This document shows positions 1-9,324 of a DNA stretch of 64,000 bases, piece after piece. Source of the stretch: Putridiphycobacter sp965230485 (lineage in GTDB: Bacteria; Bacteroidota; Bacteroidia; Flavobacteriales_D; Crocinitomicaceae); contig CBDDLA010000001.1 in the NCBI GenBank assembly GCA_965230485.1, positions 496,001-560,000 on the forward strand, written 5' to 3'. Below the pieces are notes generated by a model. That model saw only the letters and a list, made by a program, of their open reading frames with translations. It was not told the origin of the DNA and did not search any database. A program made the position numbers and the translations under genes. Every line of letters starts with the position of its first letter. Within the stretch, counting starts at the first letter, position 1.

Positions 1-2458
1 ATTTTAGTTTTTCCAGCTCTGCTTCCACATCTATTTCATCTCCGAATGGTACAAAAAATTCATTATTTTTAGAAATAAATGAAAACGAATTAGGTACTTT
101 TTCTTCAACGTATTCAAAATTAGAGAGGTTACCAATTTTTGAGATCACTGCATCAAATGATTTATCAAGGTCAACATTGGCTTTTACCATTAAATCTAAG
201 CTGATTTTGTTCGCAATATTGTTCTCTTTACGAATATTTCGGATATGAGACACAATTTCGCAAGCCGTGTCAAAACCTTTAAGTAAATCCTTATCATACC
301 TTTCAGCTTTAGGCCAACTGGCAATCACAATATCGTCCCCATCTACCCTTTCCGCCAATAAATGCCAGATTTCTTCAGCAATGAAAGGTGTAAAAGGATG
401 CATTATTTTTAAAATTTTTTCAAAAAAGCCAATCGTTGATGCTAGCGTTTTTTGGTCAATTGGCTGCTGATAGCCAGGTTTAACGATTTCTAAATACCAT
501 GAACAGAAATCATCCCAAACAAGCTTGTAGGTTGCCATTAATGCATCAGAAATTCTAAACTTGCTAAAATGATTATTAATGATTTCTAAAGTAGCATTAA
601 AGCGATTTTCAAACCATTCAATGCCTCTTGAACTAGATTCTGGTTGCTCTATATCTTGAACAGTCCAGCTTTTGACTAGTCTAAAGGCATTCCAAACTTT
701 ATTCGAAAAGTTACGCCCCTGCTCACATTGCGAGGTATCAAATGGTAAATCGTTACCAGCAGGTGAAGAAATCAAAATGCCTAACCTAACACCATCTGCA
801 CCATATTCATCAATTAATGCCAGAGGATCAGGTGAATTACCTAATTGTTTTGACATTTTACGACCTAATTTATCACGAACAATACCAGTATAATACACGT
901 TTTTAAACGGCGCTTTACCCATGTATTCATAACCAGCCATTATCATTCTGGCTACCCAGAAAAACATAATTTCTGGTGCCGTAACCAAGTCGTTAGTCGG
1001 GTAATAATAGTCGATTTCCTGATTGTTAGGATTAATTAAACCTTTAAATGAAGATATTGGCCATAACCAAGATGAGAACCAAGTATCTAAAACATCATCA
1101 TCTTGTTTTAAATCTGATGGAGAAATGGTCTTACCTATTTTATCTTTCACTTTTTGAATGGCCTCTTCAACCGTTTTAGCAATCACAAAATCATCATCTC
1201 CTTTCCCATAGAACCATGCAGGAATTCTATGCCCCCACCATAACTGACGAGAAATACACCAGTCGTTGATATTCTCCATCCAATGTCGGTAAGTATTTTT
1301 TAAATTATCTGGATGAAATTGAATGGTGCCGTTCATGACATTTTCTAACGCAGGAGTCGCTAATTTTTTCATGTCTACAAACCATTGTAAACTTAACTTA
1401 GGCTCAATAGGCACATCAGTTCTTTCAGAATACCCTACTTTATTGATATGGTCTTCAACCTTAACTAAATATCCTGATGTCTCCAGTTCTTTAGCAATTG
1501 CTTTTCGGACTTCAAATCGATCTTGTCCTTCATAATGCAAGCCATTTTTATTTAATAAACCTGAATCGGTCAAAATATCGATAGTCTCGAGGTTATGGCG
1601 CTTACCTAACTCATAATCATTTTCATCATGCGCTGGCGTAACCTTTAAACAACCCGTACCGAATTCCATCTCTACATAATCGTCAAAAATAATGGGGACT
1701 GCGCGCTCAGCAATTGGTACTATGGCTTTTCGACCTTTTAAATTGGCATATCGCGCATCATTGGGATTAACACAAATGGCCGAATCACCTAAAATGGTTT
1801 CAGGTCTTGTTGTTGCAATGGTTAACCATTCATCAGAAGTGCCTTCAATTTTATACCTGACATGATACAATTTAGAATTCACTTCCTTATGAATCACCTC
1901 TTCGTTACTTAAAGCGGTTTGAGCTGAAGGATCCCAATTGATCATTCTAACTCCTCTGTAAATCTTCCCTTTTTCAAATAAATCAATAAAGGTATCAATT
2001 ACACTTTCAGAATACTCAGGGTTCATGGTAAACTCGGTTCTATCCCAATCACATGACGCCCCCAACTTTTTCAATTGCTCAAGAATAATCCCGCCATATT
2101 TATCTTTCCAATCCATGGCATGACTCAAAAATTCATCACGTGATAAATCAGATTTTTTAATGCCTTCTTTTCTTAATTTCTGAACCACTTTAGCCTCAGT
2201 TGCAATAGAGGCATGATCGGTACCAGGCACCCAACAAGCATTTTTACCTTCCATTCTAGCTTTCCGAACCAAAACATCTTGAATGGTATTATTAAGCATG
2301 TGTCCCATATGCAATACACCTGTTACATTTGGTGGTGGAATCATCACAGTATAAGGCTCTCTCTCATCTGGTTCAGAATGAAAATAACGCTTATCGAGCC
2401 AATGTGCGTACCACTTAGCTTCAGCTTCTTGCGAATTATATGCTTTAGGAATCTCCAT
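1..2458 (-). CDS. valS: Valine--tRNA ligase, 3' end cut by window
   Basis: Class I aminoacyl-tRNA synthetase that charges tRNA-Val with valine in the cytoplasm. The reading frame starts at an ATG at 2458 and stays open to the window edge, giving about 819 residues; family members run to about 870-900, so only the C-terminal end (coiled-coil tRNA-binding arm) is missing. The HIGH signature is HMGH at residues 50-53 inside PPPNVTGVLHMGH, and the KMSKS-type loop is KMSKQ from residue 534. The stretch around CWVPGTDHASIATEAKV is typical of ValRS rather than IleRS or LeuRS. A TAAATTTG box lies 30 bases upstream of the start. The gene is divergent from the WG-repeat gene. Identification is firm. 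Confidence 0.97.
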   Translation of the reverse strand, partial: MEIPKAYNSQEAEAKWYAHWLDKRYFHSEPDEREPYTVMIPPPNVTGVLHMGHMLNNTIQDVLVRKARMEGKNACWVPGTDHASIATEAKVVQKLRKEGIKKSDLSRDEFLSHAMDWKDKYGGIILEQLKKLGASCDWDRTEFTMNPEYSESVIDTFIDLFEKGKIYRGVRMINWDPSAQTALSNEEVIHKEVNSKLYHVRYKIEGTSDEWLTIATTRPETILGDSAICVNPNDARYANLKGRKAIVPIAERAVPIIFDDYVEMEFGTGCLKVTPAHDENDYELGKRHNLETIDILTDSGLLNKNGLHYEGQDRFEVRKAIAKELETSGYLVKVEDHINKVGYSERTDVPIEPKLSLQWFVDMKKLATPALENVMNGTIQFHPDNLKNTYRHWMENINDWCISRQLWWGHRIPAWFYGKGDDDFVIAKTVEEAIQKVKDKIGKTISPSDLKQDDDVLDTWFSSWLWPISSFKGLINPNNQEIDYYYPTNDLVTAPEIMFFWVARMIMAGYEYMGKAPFKNVYYTGIVRDKLGRKMSKQLGNSPDPLALIDEYGADGVRLGILISSPAGNDLPFDTSQCEQGRNFSNKVWNAFRLVKSWTVQDIEQPESSSRGIEWFENRFNATLEIINNHFSKFRISDALMATYKLVWDDFCSWYLEIVKPGYQQPIDQKTLASTIGFFEKILKIMHPFTPFIAEEIWHLLAERVDGDDIVIASWPKAERYDKDLLKGFDTACEIVSHIRNIRKENNIANKISLDLMVKANVDLDKSFDAVISKIGNLSNFEYVEEKVPNSFSFISKNNEFFVPFGDEIDVEAELEKLK

Positions 2459-2488
2459 GAATTAAATTTCAGTCTTAAAAATTGACCA

Positions 2489-2496
2489 CAAATTTA
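2489..2496 (-). promoter_or_regulatory. Candidate -7 box for valS
   Basis: TAAATTTG on the minus strand matches the Bacteroidota -7 consensus TAnnTTTG and would give a leader of roughly 25 bases before the valS ATG. No clear -33 TTG was found at the expected distance. Confidence 0.5.
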
Positions 2497-2643
2497 GCGA
2501 TTTTTTGGAGACTTATAGTAATAAGTGTATGAGTTTTAAAAGCAAAAAAATAAGACTAAAAAAACAAGAGACAAGAATTAGGTAATTGAATCATTTTTTA
2601 AATAAATAAGTAAAATTATAGGGTTTTAATCTATATTTATCCC

Positions 2644-4308
2644 GTGAAAATCATATCCTTATACACCCTGTTTTGTAGCAGTCTAATTATTGGCCAAGAT
2701 AGGATACAAGGAGCTTACGATTCTTTATCTAATTTTTTCGTACAAGACTCAGTAAAATTTTGGATTGGAGAATTTGAAGGAGGCTTTGCTAAATTTTCAA
2801 AAGAGGGATATTCTGGAATCATCAATAAAGGAGGTAAGATTATATTGCCACGCATATATGACGAAGTATTAATAACCGACTCTTTATTTTATGCCAATAG
2901 TAAAAACTCTCATTATGTTTTTTCTCAAAATGGAGACATAATTGACGAATCCGTTTATGATTTTATCATAAAAAAACACGGTGTTATTTTCTTAAAACCG
3001 CTTCAATCTTACTTTCATCCATATGCAAATATTAGTTCTAGAATATATAATTACGGTACTGATTTTTATGATTTTGATGGGAATTTTCTCGGACAAAGTT
3101 CACTTTACTCTCATCTTTATTTTTCAAGCAATGTTGTTCAAAATGACACTATATATGACCAAGGTTATCGTTTTGTTAAGCGAAGTAGCAAAGTAGTGTA
3201 TGAGAATAAAACGGGGGAAATATTGTTTGATTTCAAATATGAAAACAATATCGAATCAGCTAAATTCAAAGAAGGGCTAGTAAAAGTATCATTAAATGGA
3301 AAAGAAGGGCTAATTGATAGAATGGGAAATGAAATTTTTCCACCTATATATGATCATGTTGACATTGAAAAGGGTTACGTATTGATTCATGAAGATAGCA
3401 CCATTTGGTTAATGAGTAAACAGCATAAAAGACTCATTCAGATTACCAATCAACCAATAATTTTTCCAAACCCTATTGACAATCACCCTATTCAAAACTA
3501 CTTCAATGCTTTTGGTTTAATGAAAGTAAATGAAAACAATAATTTTGGACTTATAGACGCTAACGCTGAACTCATTCTCCCAAAAAAATACACAGACATT
3601 AAAGTCCATGAATATTTTATAGAGGCAAGAAATGAAAGGGGTTTAGGCATATATACTTTGAAAGGAGAATTAGTTATTCCTCATCAAAAGAGTGACGTCG
3701 TTTATGTTGTTAAAAATGGATTTGTTTTGGGATGTGTTTCGAAAACTTACTCTGAACCAAACAGCATCTCAGAAAACCTAATTCTGTACGATAGAAATTT
3801 TAACCAGATGGCGACTGTTGACTCTTGTGAAGCTTCTTACTTTGATGGCCCCTATTACGGGCTATATCCATATCGAAATCTTTTTACCAAAAAGTGTGGT
3901 TATTTAGATTTAGCTAATTTGAGAAACAGTTCAGCTAAGTATATTGAAATCGATTGCATTCAAAAAGCAAACGCTATCATATGCACAGATAAAAAAGGAA
4001 AGACGTGTCTGATAAAAGCTTATCCAGATGTTAACAAACAAATAAATTACGAAATTTATGAGGAAATAAACTCAGAATTATTGATCGTAAGAAAAATGAA
4101 ATTCTTACCAAGAATTATTAATAAGGACAGATTTTATGAAAATCCTGAAAATTGGCAATATGGCTTAATTAATGAGATTGGTGAAGTTATTCAACCTATC
4201 AAATACGAAAGTATTAAAAGAAGAAGAGGTCCTGAAGGTGCAGTATTGTGTGCCAAAGACGGAAAAAAATATAAATTCTTTAGCAATGATGGTATCTTAA
4301 TAAAATAA
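2644..4308 (+). CDS. WG-repeat secreted protein
   Basis: 554-residue protein with a likely signal peptide (residues 1-18, ending IIGQ) and a chain of WG (KWG-type) repeats. Units of the form G-x-I-x-x-x-G-x-x-I-x-P-x-x-Y-D are visible as GYSGIINKGGKIILPRIYDE, GKEGLIDRMGNEIFPPIYD, FGLIDANAELILPKKY and WQYGLINEIGEVIQPIKYE. WG repeats are presumed to form a beta-rich binding surface; no enzymatic function is known for this arrangement. The start is a GTG at 2644; no better ATG lies nearby in frame, and this start yields the signal peptide. It sits alone between divergent valS and a convergent lipoprotein gene. The family call is good; the role is unknown. Confidence 0.85.
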   Translation: MKIISLYTLFCSSLIIGQDRIQGAYDSLSNFFVQDSVKFWIGEFEGGFAKFSKEGYSGIINKGGKIILPRIYDEVLITDSLFYANSKNSHYVFSQNGDIIDESVYDFIIKKHGVIFLKPLQSYFHPYANISSRIYNYGTDFYDFDGNFLGQSSLYSHLYFSSNVVQNDTIYDQGYRFVKRSSKVVYENKTGEILFDFKYENNIESAKFKEGLVKVSLNGKEGLIDRMGNEIFPPIYDHVDIEKGYVLIHEDSTIWLMSKQHKRLIQITNQPIIFPNPIDNHPIQNYFNAFGLMKVNENNNFGLIDANAELILPKKYTDIKVHEYFIEARNERGLGIYTLKGELVIPHQKSDVVYVVKNGFVLGCVSKTYSEPNSISENLILYDRNFNQMATVDSCEASYFDGPYYGLYPYRNLFTKKCGYLDLANLRNSSAKYIEIDCIQKANAIICTDKKGKTCLIKAYPDVNKQINYEIYEEINSELLIVRKMKFLPRIINKDRFYENPENWQYGLINEIGEVIQPIKYESIKRRRGPEGAVLCAKDGKKYKFFSNDGILIK

Positions 4309-4316
4309 GCAAAGAA

Positions 4317-4826
4317 TTATTCTTTCTGGTTATCTTTTAATTTGGCAAAAAGGCGCTCACAAGCATTATCGTTGCATCTTGATATTTGAAGCTTGCCACC
4401 AGTAATTGCTTCTCGAATCTTATGCATAGTTAATGCTTCATCATCAACAATTAAGGCTACACGTTCCATAACATGATTAGCAGTAAAAACTTTTAGTTTT
4501 TCGGAGGCTAAATCAGTTAATTGTAAGAGTAATTTCTTTTTTGTTTCGGTTTGAGGGACAGCTTGTGGTTCATGCTTTAGCATTAATGGCACATACTGAG
4601 TTGTATCAATTACTAGTCTAAGATATTCCTCCGAATTATAGTCATCAAAAAGTTGGCTAAAGAATATTTCTTTTTCATTTGATTTTAACTCAGTAAGCTC
4701 GTGAGCACTTGTATCTACAGCTGTTATAAGGTAAAGTCCATTCGGAATCTTATCATTAGTTTGTTTTTGACTACAGCCATATCCAAAAGAAAGGGCAATG
4801 AATAGAAGTAAAACATGATGTGACAT
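4317..4826 (-). CDS. Hypothetical lipoprotein
   Basis: 169 residues. The N-terminus has a short hydrophobic stretch ending in a lipobox (FGYGC), so the mature protein should be lipid-anchored at Cys18. The remainder is soluble and charged. A C-terminal pair of cysteines (SRCNDNACERLF) is notable and could form a disulfide. The middle (VERVALIVDDEALTMHKIREAITGGKLQIS) faintly recalls the SecDF P1 head / preprotein-translocase type fold, but I would not assign it. It is convergent with the WG-repeat gene, eight bases away. Confidence 0.7.
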   Translation of the reverse strand: MSHHVLLLFIALSFGYGCSQKQTNDKIPNGLYLITAVDTSAHELTELKSNEKEIFFSQLFDDYNSEEYLRLVIDTTQYVPLMLKHEPQAVPQTETKKKLLLQLTDLASEKLKVFTANHVMERVALIVDDEALTMHKIREAITGGKLQISRCNDNACERLFAKLKDNQKE

Positions 4827-4871
4827 AGCTGTTGAAGTTACAATAAATCAGAATTATCAGTTGTTAATATT

Positions 4872-5159
4872 TTATAATTCATCAACCGTCCATGCCTCAG
4901 CTTTTTTAGCAAACCACTTTTTAACAGTAGGCCAAATCTGACCAAATGTTTCAGTATTTCTATAATTGTTCAAGTCATCTTCAGAATCCCACTGGCTATA
5001 GGTAAAAAATACCCCGGTCTCCCCTTTTTCTTTCAGCAACTTAACACCATAGCAACCAGGTTGACCCGCTACTACATCTTTTATCGTGAGAAAGTAATTT
5101 TTAAAATCTACTGAATGTTCTGGTTTGAAAGTCATTTTAACAATACGGGTAATGGACAT
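4872..5159 (-). CDS. ABM-type dimeric alpha-beta barrel protein
   Basis: Small protein of the antibiotic-biosynthesis-monooxygenase-like fold (ferredoxin-like dimeric barrel), seen from MSITRIVKMTFKPEHSVDF, the central GCYGVKLL strand and the SQWDSEDDLNNYRNTETF helix. Members include heme-degrading and quinol monooxygenases, but also many of unknown role. I place the start at the ATG at 5159 (95 residues, the usual family length). The frame is open up to an ATG at 5222, but the extra 21 residues are unlike the family, and a TACTTTTG promoter box at 5200-5207 would put the transcript start downstream of 5222. Substrate unknown. Confidence 0.8.
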   Translation of the reverse strand: MSITRIVKMTFKPEHSVDFKNYFLTIKDVVAGQPGCYGVKLLKEKGETGVFFTYSQWDSEDDLNNYRNTETFGQIWPTVKKWFAKKAEAWTVDEL

Positions 5160-5199
5160 AGCACTAGTTTTTGGTAAAGATAATGGTTTTGGAAAAGTA

Positions 5200-5207
5200 C
5201 AAAAGTA
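5200..5207 (-). promoter_or_regulatory. Candidate -7 box for the ABM-like gene; decides its start
   Basis: TACTTTTG on the minus strand fits TAnnTTTG. Transcription would begin near 5194, after the longer ATG at 5222, so it favours the ATG at 5159. Confidence 0.5.
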
Positions 5208-5289
5208 TTGAGTATAAAGCATAAAGACTTTTATGTCTTGTTGCTTTATACTTTCGACTTACTACTCATAATTTTCTTAATTTAGCCGC

Positions 5290-5973
5290 ATGGACAAAAC
5301 CAAATGGTTAGTTGATCAATTTTACAAGCATATTACTGAGGCTAAAAAGAAACGTTTTGCGGAGCTGATTGAAAACAGGACCCGTCACGTCACTGTTGTG
5401 CTAGAAAATTTATTTCAACCTCATAACGCCAGTGCTGTGCTGCGATCATGCGACTGTTTTGGTATTCAAGACGCACACATTATAGAAAACTACAACAAGT
5501 ACGAAGTAAATCGTGAAATTGACATGGGATCTTCCAAATGGTTAAACACCTTTAAGTATAAAAAATCAGCGCACAATACTTTGGAAGCCATTACTCATTT
5601 AAAATCTAAAGGCTATAAAATTATTGCCACCACCCCTCATACCAACGACCGTATGATAGATGAATTGGCTATTGATGAACCTATCGCATTAATGTTTGGA
5701 ACAGAACTAGGCGGATTAACTGATGTCGCTCTAGAACATGCTGATGCTTTTGTCAAACTCCCCATGTATGGTTTTACGGAAAGTTATAATATCTCAGTAT
5801 GTGTGGCCTTGGCCTTGTATGATGTAACCGAGCGAATGAGAAAAGATCCAAAAATCAATTGGCAGTTGTCTGATCAGGAAAAGAATGAAATTTTATTGGC
5901 TTGGGCTAAAAATGTTGTCAAACACCCTCAAAAAGTTGAAGCCATTTATAATGAACGCTTTGAGGAGGAATGA
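5290..5973 (+). CDS. trmH: TrmH-family 2'-O-methyltransferase (probable tRNA Gm18)
   Basis: SPOUT-class RNA 2'-O-ribose methyltransferase of 227 residues. All three family motifs are present: motif 1 NASAVLRSCDCFGIQ with the catalytic-type Asn/Arg, motif 2 LMFGTELGGLT, and motif 3 LPMYGFTESYNISVCVAL, which builds the knotted SAM pocket. A C-terminal extension (LSDQEKNEILLAWAKN) resembles that of TrmH proper, which modifies G18 of tRNA, rather than the rRNA enzyme RlmB, whose extra N-terminal substrate-binding domain is absent. Tandem single gene with its own upstream region. RNA target assigned by length and tail only. Confidence 0.88.
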   Translation: MDKTKWLVDQFYKHITEAKKKRFAELIENRTRHVTVVLENLFQPHNASAVLRSCDCFGIQDAHIIENYNKYEVNREIDMGSSKWLNTFKYKKSAHNTLEAITHLKSKGYKIIATTPHTNDRMIDELAIDEPIALMFGTELGGLTDVALEHADAFVKLPMYGFTESYNISVCVALALYDVTERMRKDPKINWQLSDQEKNEILLAWAKNVVKHPQKVEAIYNERFEEE

Positions 5974-5985
5974 AAATCAGATCTT

Positions 5986-6798
5986 TCATTTAATCTTTAG
6001 ATATTGCATATAATACCTCTTGCCTAACTCTCTCAACCCTTTTGCATCATAATGAATTTGATTAACCTCATTTGAATCCTTTTCTATAATAAACGGAACA
6101 TTTGGATCGGCATAAGCCACATTTTCTAATCTATTGGGGGTAGATTTAATAATTTGTTGCGTTTTTTTATTTATTGAATCTTTTTCGACCCAGTAAGGCA
6201 CCATTCCTCCTAGAATAAAGGGGAGGCTATCATTATTTAGATCTTCCCTTATATTAGTAATAAAGGTGTCAAGATCTTTTTGGTAATTAGAATTAGTAAC
6301 GTCAGACTCGCCTTGGTGCCATAAAAATACTTTTAACTCACTTCTTGGCAGGCTATTTAATATAAATTTCACTCTTCTAACTAAATCATCATACAAATCC
6401 TCTTCCTTACTCCAGTGTTTTTTCTTAAAAGACGTACCTGCCTTTCCAGCAGGCACAATAAGAATTTTTTCTTCAGAATTAAGAAATTGCTTCTTATATA
6501 GCTTGGCAAATGTAAGAGAGAAGTCAATTGAACTATCCTTCTTAGTATGATGATCCAATGGTTGAGTAGCTAAAATTACTTTGAAATTGTTTTCATTTTT
6601 TCGACCAAATTGCATAATGTCAGAATCTGGCGAGTCAAGGATAGAATTGTACCCAGACCCATAGTGTGTGTTCGATTGTCCAGCGATTATGATAACATGA
6701 TAAGTATTATAGTCTATGATTGAACTATCCTTTCTACATGAAATACAGAATAGAACTGTAAACGCATAAGGAATTAATATTGTTTTAACTGAAACCAT
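5986..6798 (-). CDS. SGNH-type carbohydrate esterase, lipoprotein
   Basis: 270 residues with a lipoprotein signal (VLFCISC, mature Cys about residue 21). The body is a sialate-O-acetylesterase-like / CE6-type SGNH hydrolase: nucleophile block IIIAGQSNTHYG, oxyanion and substrate block FLWHQGESDV, and a C-terminal His block NQIHYDAKGLRELGKRY. Such enzymes remove acetyl groups from sugars or polysaccharides, here probably at the cell surface or in the periplasm. It converges on trmH and has a good TATCTTTG promoter box upstream. Exact substrate cannot be read from sequence. Confidence 0.82.
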   Translation of the reverse strand: MVSVKTILIPYAFTVLFCISCRKDSSIIDYNTYHVIIIAGQSNTHYGSGYNSILDSPDSDIMQFGRKNENNFKVILATQPLDHHTKKDSSIDFSLTFAKLYKKQFLNSEEKILIVPAGKAGTSFKKKHWSKEEDLYDDLVRRVKFILNSLPRSELKVFLWHQGESDVTNSNYQKDLDTFITNIREDLNNDSLPFILGGMVPYWVEKDSINKKTQQIIKSTPNRLENVAYADPNVPFIIEKDSNEVNQIHYDAKGLRELGKRYYMQYLKIK

Positions 6799-6833
6799 TT
6801 GAAAATTAGGAATATAATAAGCTTAAAAAAAGT

Positions 6834-6841
6834 CAAAGATA
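6834..6841 (-). promoter_or_regulatory. Candidate -7 box for the SGNH esterase gene
   Basis: TATCTTTG on the minus strand is a full match to TAnnTTTG, 35 bases upstream of the ATG at 6798. Confidence 0.5.
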
Positions 6842-6883
6842 AAAAAATTAACAGATGAATTTTTTTCTACCTATTTTTATATC

Positions 6884-7111
6884 ATGCAAAGTCAAGCTGA
6901 TAATAGGAAAGAACTTATAGAAGCCATTAATTATAAAATGCCATTTGGCAAATATGCAGGACAATCGCTGCTTACAATTCCTGAACCTTATTATGTTTGG
7001 TTTTCTAAAAAAGGCTTTCCTGATAATAAACTAGGCAAATACATGCGTTTAATGCATGAGATAAAAATAAATGGTCTGGAACGTGAGCTGCGTGTCTTAC
7101 TTAAAAAGTAA
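6884..7111 (+). CDS. DUF3820 family protein
   Basis: 75-residue cytoplasmic protein. The family signature is the MPFGKYAGQSL block followed by IPEPYYVWFSKKGFP and a C-terminal helix with the pattern LGKYMRLMHEI. DUF3820 members are small, widespread in Bacteroidota and gammaproteobacteria, and annotated as putative quorum-sensing-regulated virulence factors on thin evidence. Its length is typical of the family. No partner gene is evident; the next gene begins 110 bases on. Confidence 0.85.
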   Translation: MQSQADNRKELIEAINYKMPFGKYAGQSLLTIPEPYYVWFSKKGFPDNKLGKYMRLMHEIKINGLERELRVLLKK

Positions 7112-7221
7112 TTCCAATTGCTTAATTGACTTAACATAATTTAACTTAAGTCCATTGTATGTATATGAATAAAAAAACGTCCAATTATAAAGAAGCAGTA
7201 TAATCACTTAAATATTTAGCT

Positions 7222-8256
7222 ATGAAAAGTACCTTAAAAATACAAAGCCTACCGCTCTTTTTACTATCATTTTTAACTTTAAGTTTTACTGCATGTGGAC
7301 AAGTAAAAACAAATGATAACAAGGAAGATATACGCAAAAATGAAAAGCCTACAGTTTTAATTGAGCAAATGAAAAGCAATCATCAAAGCACTTGGAATAA
7401 ATTGACGAAAGAGGAAGAGTTTGTTATTGTCAATAAAGGTACTGAATATCCTAATACAGGTAAATACGTCAAAAATAAGGCAAAGGGGACATACATCTGT
7501 AAGCGTTGTAATCATCCTTTATTCACTTCTGAATCAAAATTTGAATCAGGAACGGGCTGGCCTTCATTTGATGACATGATTGACAATAATGTCAAAGAGG
7601 TTCAAGATGCTGATGGTTACAGAACAGAGATAGTTTGCGGCAATTGTGAAGGCCATTTGGGTCATGTATTCAGGGGAGAAAGGTTTACAGAAAAGAGCAC
7701 CCGCCATTGTGTCAACTCTATTTCTTTAAATTTTATTGAGCAGCCTAACCTAAATGAGTTAAAAACACTTGTAGATACAGATACTGCTATTTTTGCCTCA
7801 GGGTGTTTTTGGGGTACGGAATACTTTTTTGAAAAGGCAGAAGGTGTTATTTCAACCCAAGTAGGTTACATTGGAGGTACTAAAGAGAACCCAACATATG
7901 CTGAAGTTTGCACTGGTAAAACAGGACATGCTGAAGCTGTTCGTGTCGTTTATGATCCTACAAAAACGGATTATGAAACCATGGCTAAGTTATTTTTCGA
8001 AACGCACGATCCTAGTCAAATCAACAGACAAGGTCCTGATGTTGGCACTCAATATAGAACAGGTTTATTTTATTTAGATGATGAACAAAAAGATATTGCT
8101 GAAAAATTGAAAAAGCAATTAGAAGCTAAAGGTACAAAGGTGGCCACTGAAATAACCAAAGCAACCACGTTTTGGGAAGGCGAAGACTATCATGAGCATT
8201 ATTATGCTAAGAAAAATGGCACACCATATTGTCATAGTTACACTAAGCGGTTTTAA
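7222..8256 (+). CDS. msrAB: Peptide methionine sulfoxide reductase MsrB-MsrA fusion, lipoprotein
   Basis: 344 residues that repair oxidised methionine in proteins. The order is unusual-but-known MsrB first, MsrA second. Residues 1-25 form a lipoprotein signal (SFTACG), so the enzyme is exported and membrane-anchored. MsrB (about 55-172) shows both zinc CxxC pairs (CKRC, CGNC), the FESGTGWPSFDD block and the catalytic Cys in RHCVNS. MsrA (about 185-340) shows the catalytic GCFWG motif and the GHAEAVRVVYDP and YHEHYYAKKNGTPYC blocks. Both stereoisomers of Met-sulfoxide could be handled. Start ATG at 7222 gives a normal signal peptide. Followed 31 bases later by a VOC-family gene, possibly co-transcribed. 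Confidence 0.95.
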   Translation: MKSTLKIQSLPLFLLSFLTLSFTACGQVKTNDNKEDIRKNEKPTVLIEQMKSNHQSTWNKLTKEEEFVIVNKGTEYPNTGKYVKNKAKGTYICKRCNHPLFTSESKFESGTGWPSFDDMIDNNVKEVQDADGYRTEIVCGNCEGHLGHVFRGERFTEKSTRHCVNSISLNFIEQPNLNELKTLVDTDTAIFASGCFWGTEYFFEKAEGVISTQVGYIGGTKENPTYAEVCTGKTGHAEAVRVVYDPTKTDYETMAKLFFETHDPSQINRQGPDVGTQYRTGLFYLDDEQKDIAEKLKKQLEAKGTKVATEITKATTFWEGEDYHEHYYAKKNGTPYCHSYTKRF

Positions 8257-8287
8257 GTTTTAAATTGTTGGTAAATAAACCAGAAAA

Positions 8288-8668
8288 ATGAATGAAGTAC
8301 TATTTATCATCTATGTAAAGAATCAAGCAATCAGCACTGAATTTTATCAGCAGCTTTTTCAATTGAAACCAACCTTATTTGAACCTGGCATGACAGAGTT
8401 TAAATTGTCAGAAAATATTACGTTGGGGATTATGCCTGAAAACGGAATGGCTAAAATTATCTCACATACCCTTCCGCATCCCAGCAAAGGTAATGGCATT
8501 CCAAGGTGTGAGATTTATTTAAGAGTAAATGAACCGGAAGATTATATGAATAGAGGCATTCGTTTAGGAGGAAAAGAAATCAGCAAAGTACAACATAGAA
8601 ATTGGGGTGAAGAGGTAGGCTATATCTCTGATCAAGACGGTCATATTGTTGCATTTGCAAGAAAGTAG
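8288..8668 (+). CDS. VOC family (glyoxalase-like) protein
   Basis: 126 residues with the two beta-alpha-beta-beta-beta modules of the vicinal-oxygen-chelate fold: N-terminal VLFIIYVKNQAISTEFYQQLF, middle MTEFKLSENITLGIMPE, and the C-terminal GYISDQDGHIVAFARK that closes the second module. The family covers glyoxalases, dioxygenases and fosfomycin- or bleomycin-type resistance proteins; metal ligands are not all evident, so no substrate is proposed. Same strand and close behind msrAB. Confidence 0.8.
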   Translation: MNEVLFIIYVKNQAISTEFYQQLFQLKPTLFEPGMTEFKLSENITLGIMPENGMAKIISHTLPHPSKGNGIPRCEIYLRVNEPEDYMNRGIRLGGKEISKVQHRNWGEEVGYISDQDGHIVAFARK

Positions 8669-8751
8669 TCACAGCCGAATTAAGTATTGTCTGTAATTTT
8701 ATTAAATGTTTACCGACTAAAATTAAGCGATCACTTAACAAATTAAATAGT

Positions 8752-9165
8752 ATGGAACAAAAATTCCCCCTCCCTCCTTTTAGTAAGCAGGACGCCATTG
8801 AAAAAATACAAAAAGCAGAAGATGGTTGGAATAGCAAAAACCCGGAAAATGTATCAAAAGCCTACACAATTGATAGTGAATGGCGAAATCGAAATCAATT
8901 TATTAATGGGCGCGAGGAAATTATTCAATTTTTAACCAACAAATGGGAAGAAGAGTTGAATTATAAGCTCAAAAAGGAATATTGGGCTCATACGGACAAT
9001 AGAATAGCCGTTAGATTTGAATATGAGTACCAAAATAAAAAAGGCGATTGGTTCAGAGCGTATGGAAATGAAAATTGGGAATTTGACGAAAATGGTCTGA
9101 TGAAGAAACGGTTCGCGAGCATTAATGACCTAGCGATTGCTGAAAATGAGCGAAAATTCAAGTGA
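8752..9165 (+). CDS. DUF1348 (NTF2-like) protein
   Basis: 137 residues of the NTF2-like / SnoaL-like cone fold. Hallmarks of DUF1348 are the WNSKNPENVSKAYTIDSEWRNR-type opening (Asp and Trp-Arg-Asn-Arg), the FINGREEIIQFL turn helix, the IAVRFEYEY strand, and the YGNENWEFDENGLMKKR end strand with RFASIND. Function is unknown; the fold is used for small-molecule binding and for isomerases. Probably cytoplasmic, no signal peptide. Third in a same-strand series after msrAB and the VOC gene, but with an 83-base gap. Confidence 0.85.
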   Translation: MEQKFPLPPFSKQDAIEKIQKAEDGWNSKNPENVSKAYTIDSEWRNRNQFINGREEIIQFLTNKWEEELNYKLKKEYWAHTDNRIAVRFEYEYQNKKGDWFRAYGNENWEFDENGLMKKRFASINDLAIAENERKFK

Positions 9166-9324
9166 CTTATGGTAAAAACCCTAGATTGACCTTTATTTTG
9201 AATTGTTCGATAAACTTGATTTTCTGACTTAGGCGGAAAGATTACCCCACAGCGTATTTTAATAACAACTTAGGTAGAATTTGATATTCTATTCTTGTTC
9301 CTCCAAGAAAAAATTTGAGTCACA

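Noticed and set aside
267..2485. Several plus-strand open frames of 67-90 codons opposite valS
   Set aside because: They lie entirely opposite a well-supported synthetase gene, show no family motif and read as low-complexity antisense translation.
7185..7379. Minus-strand frame of 64 codons over the msrAB 5' end
   Set aside because: Overlaps the signal peptide region of a confident gene and has no recognisable feature.
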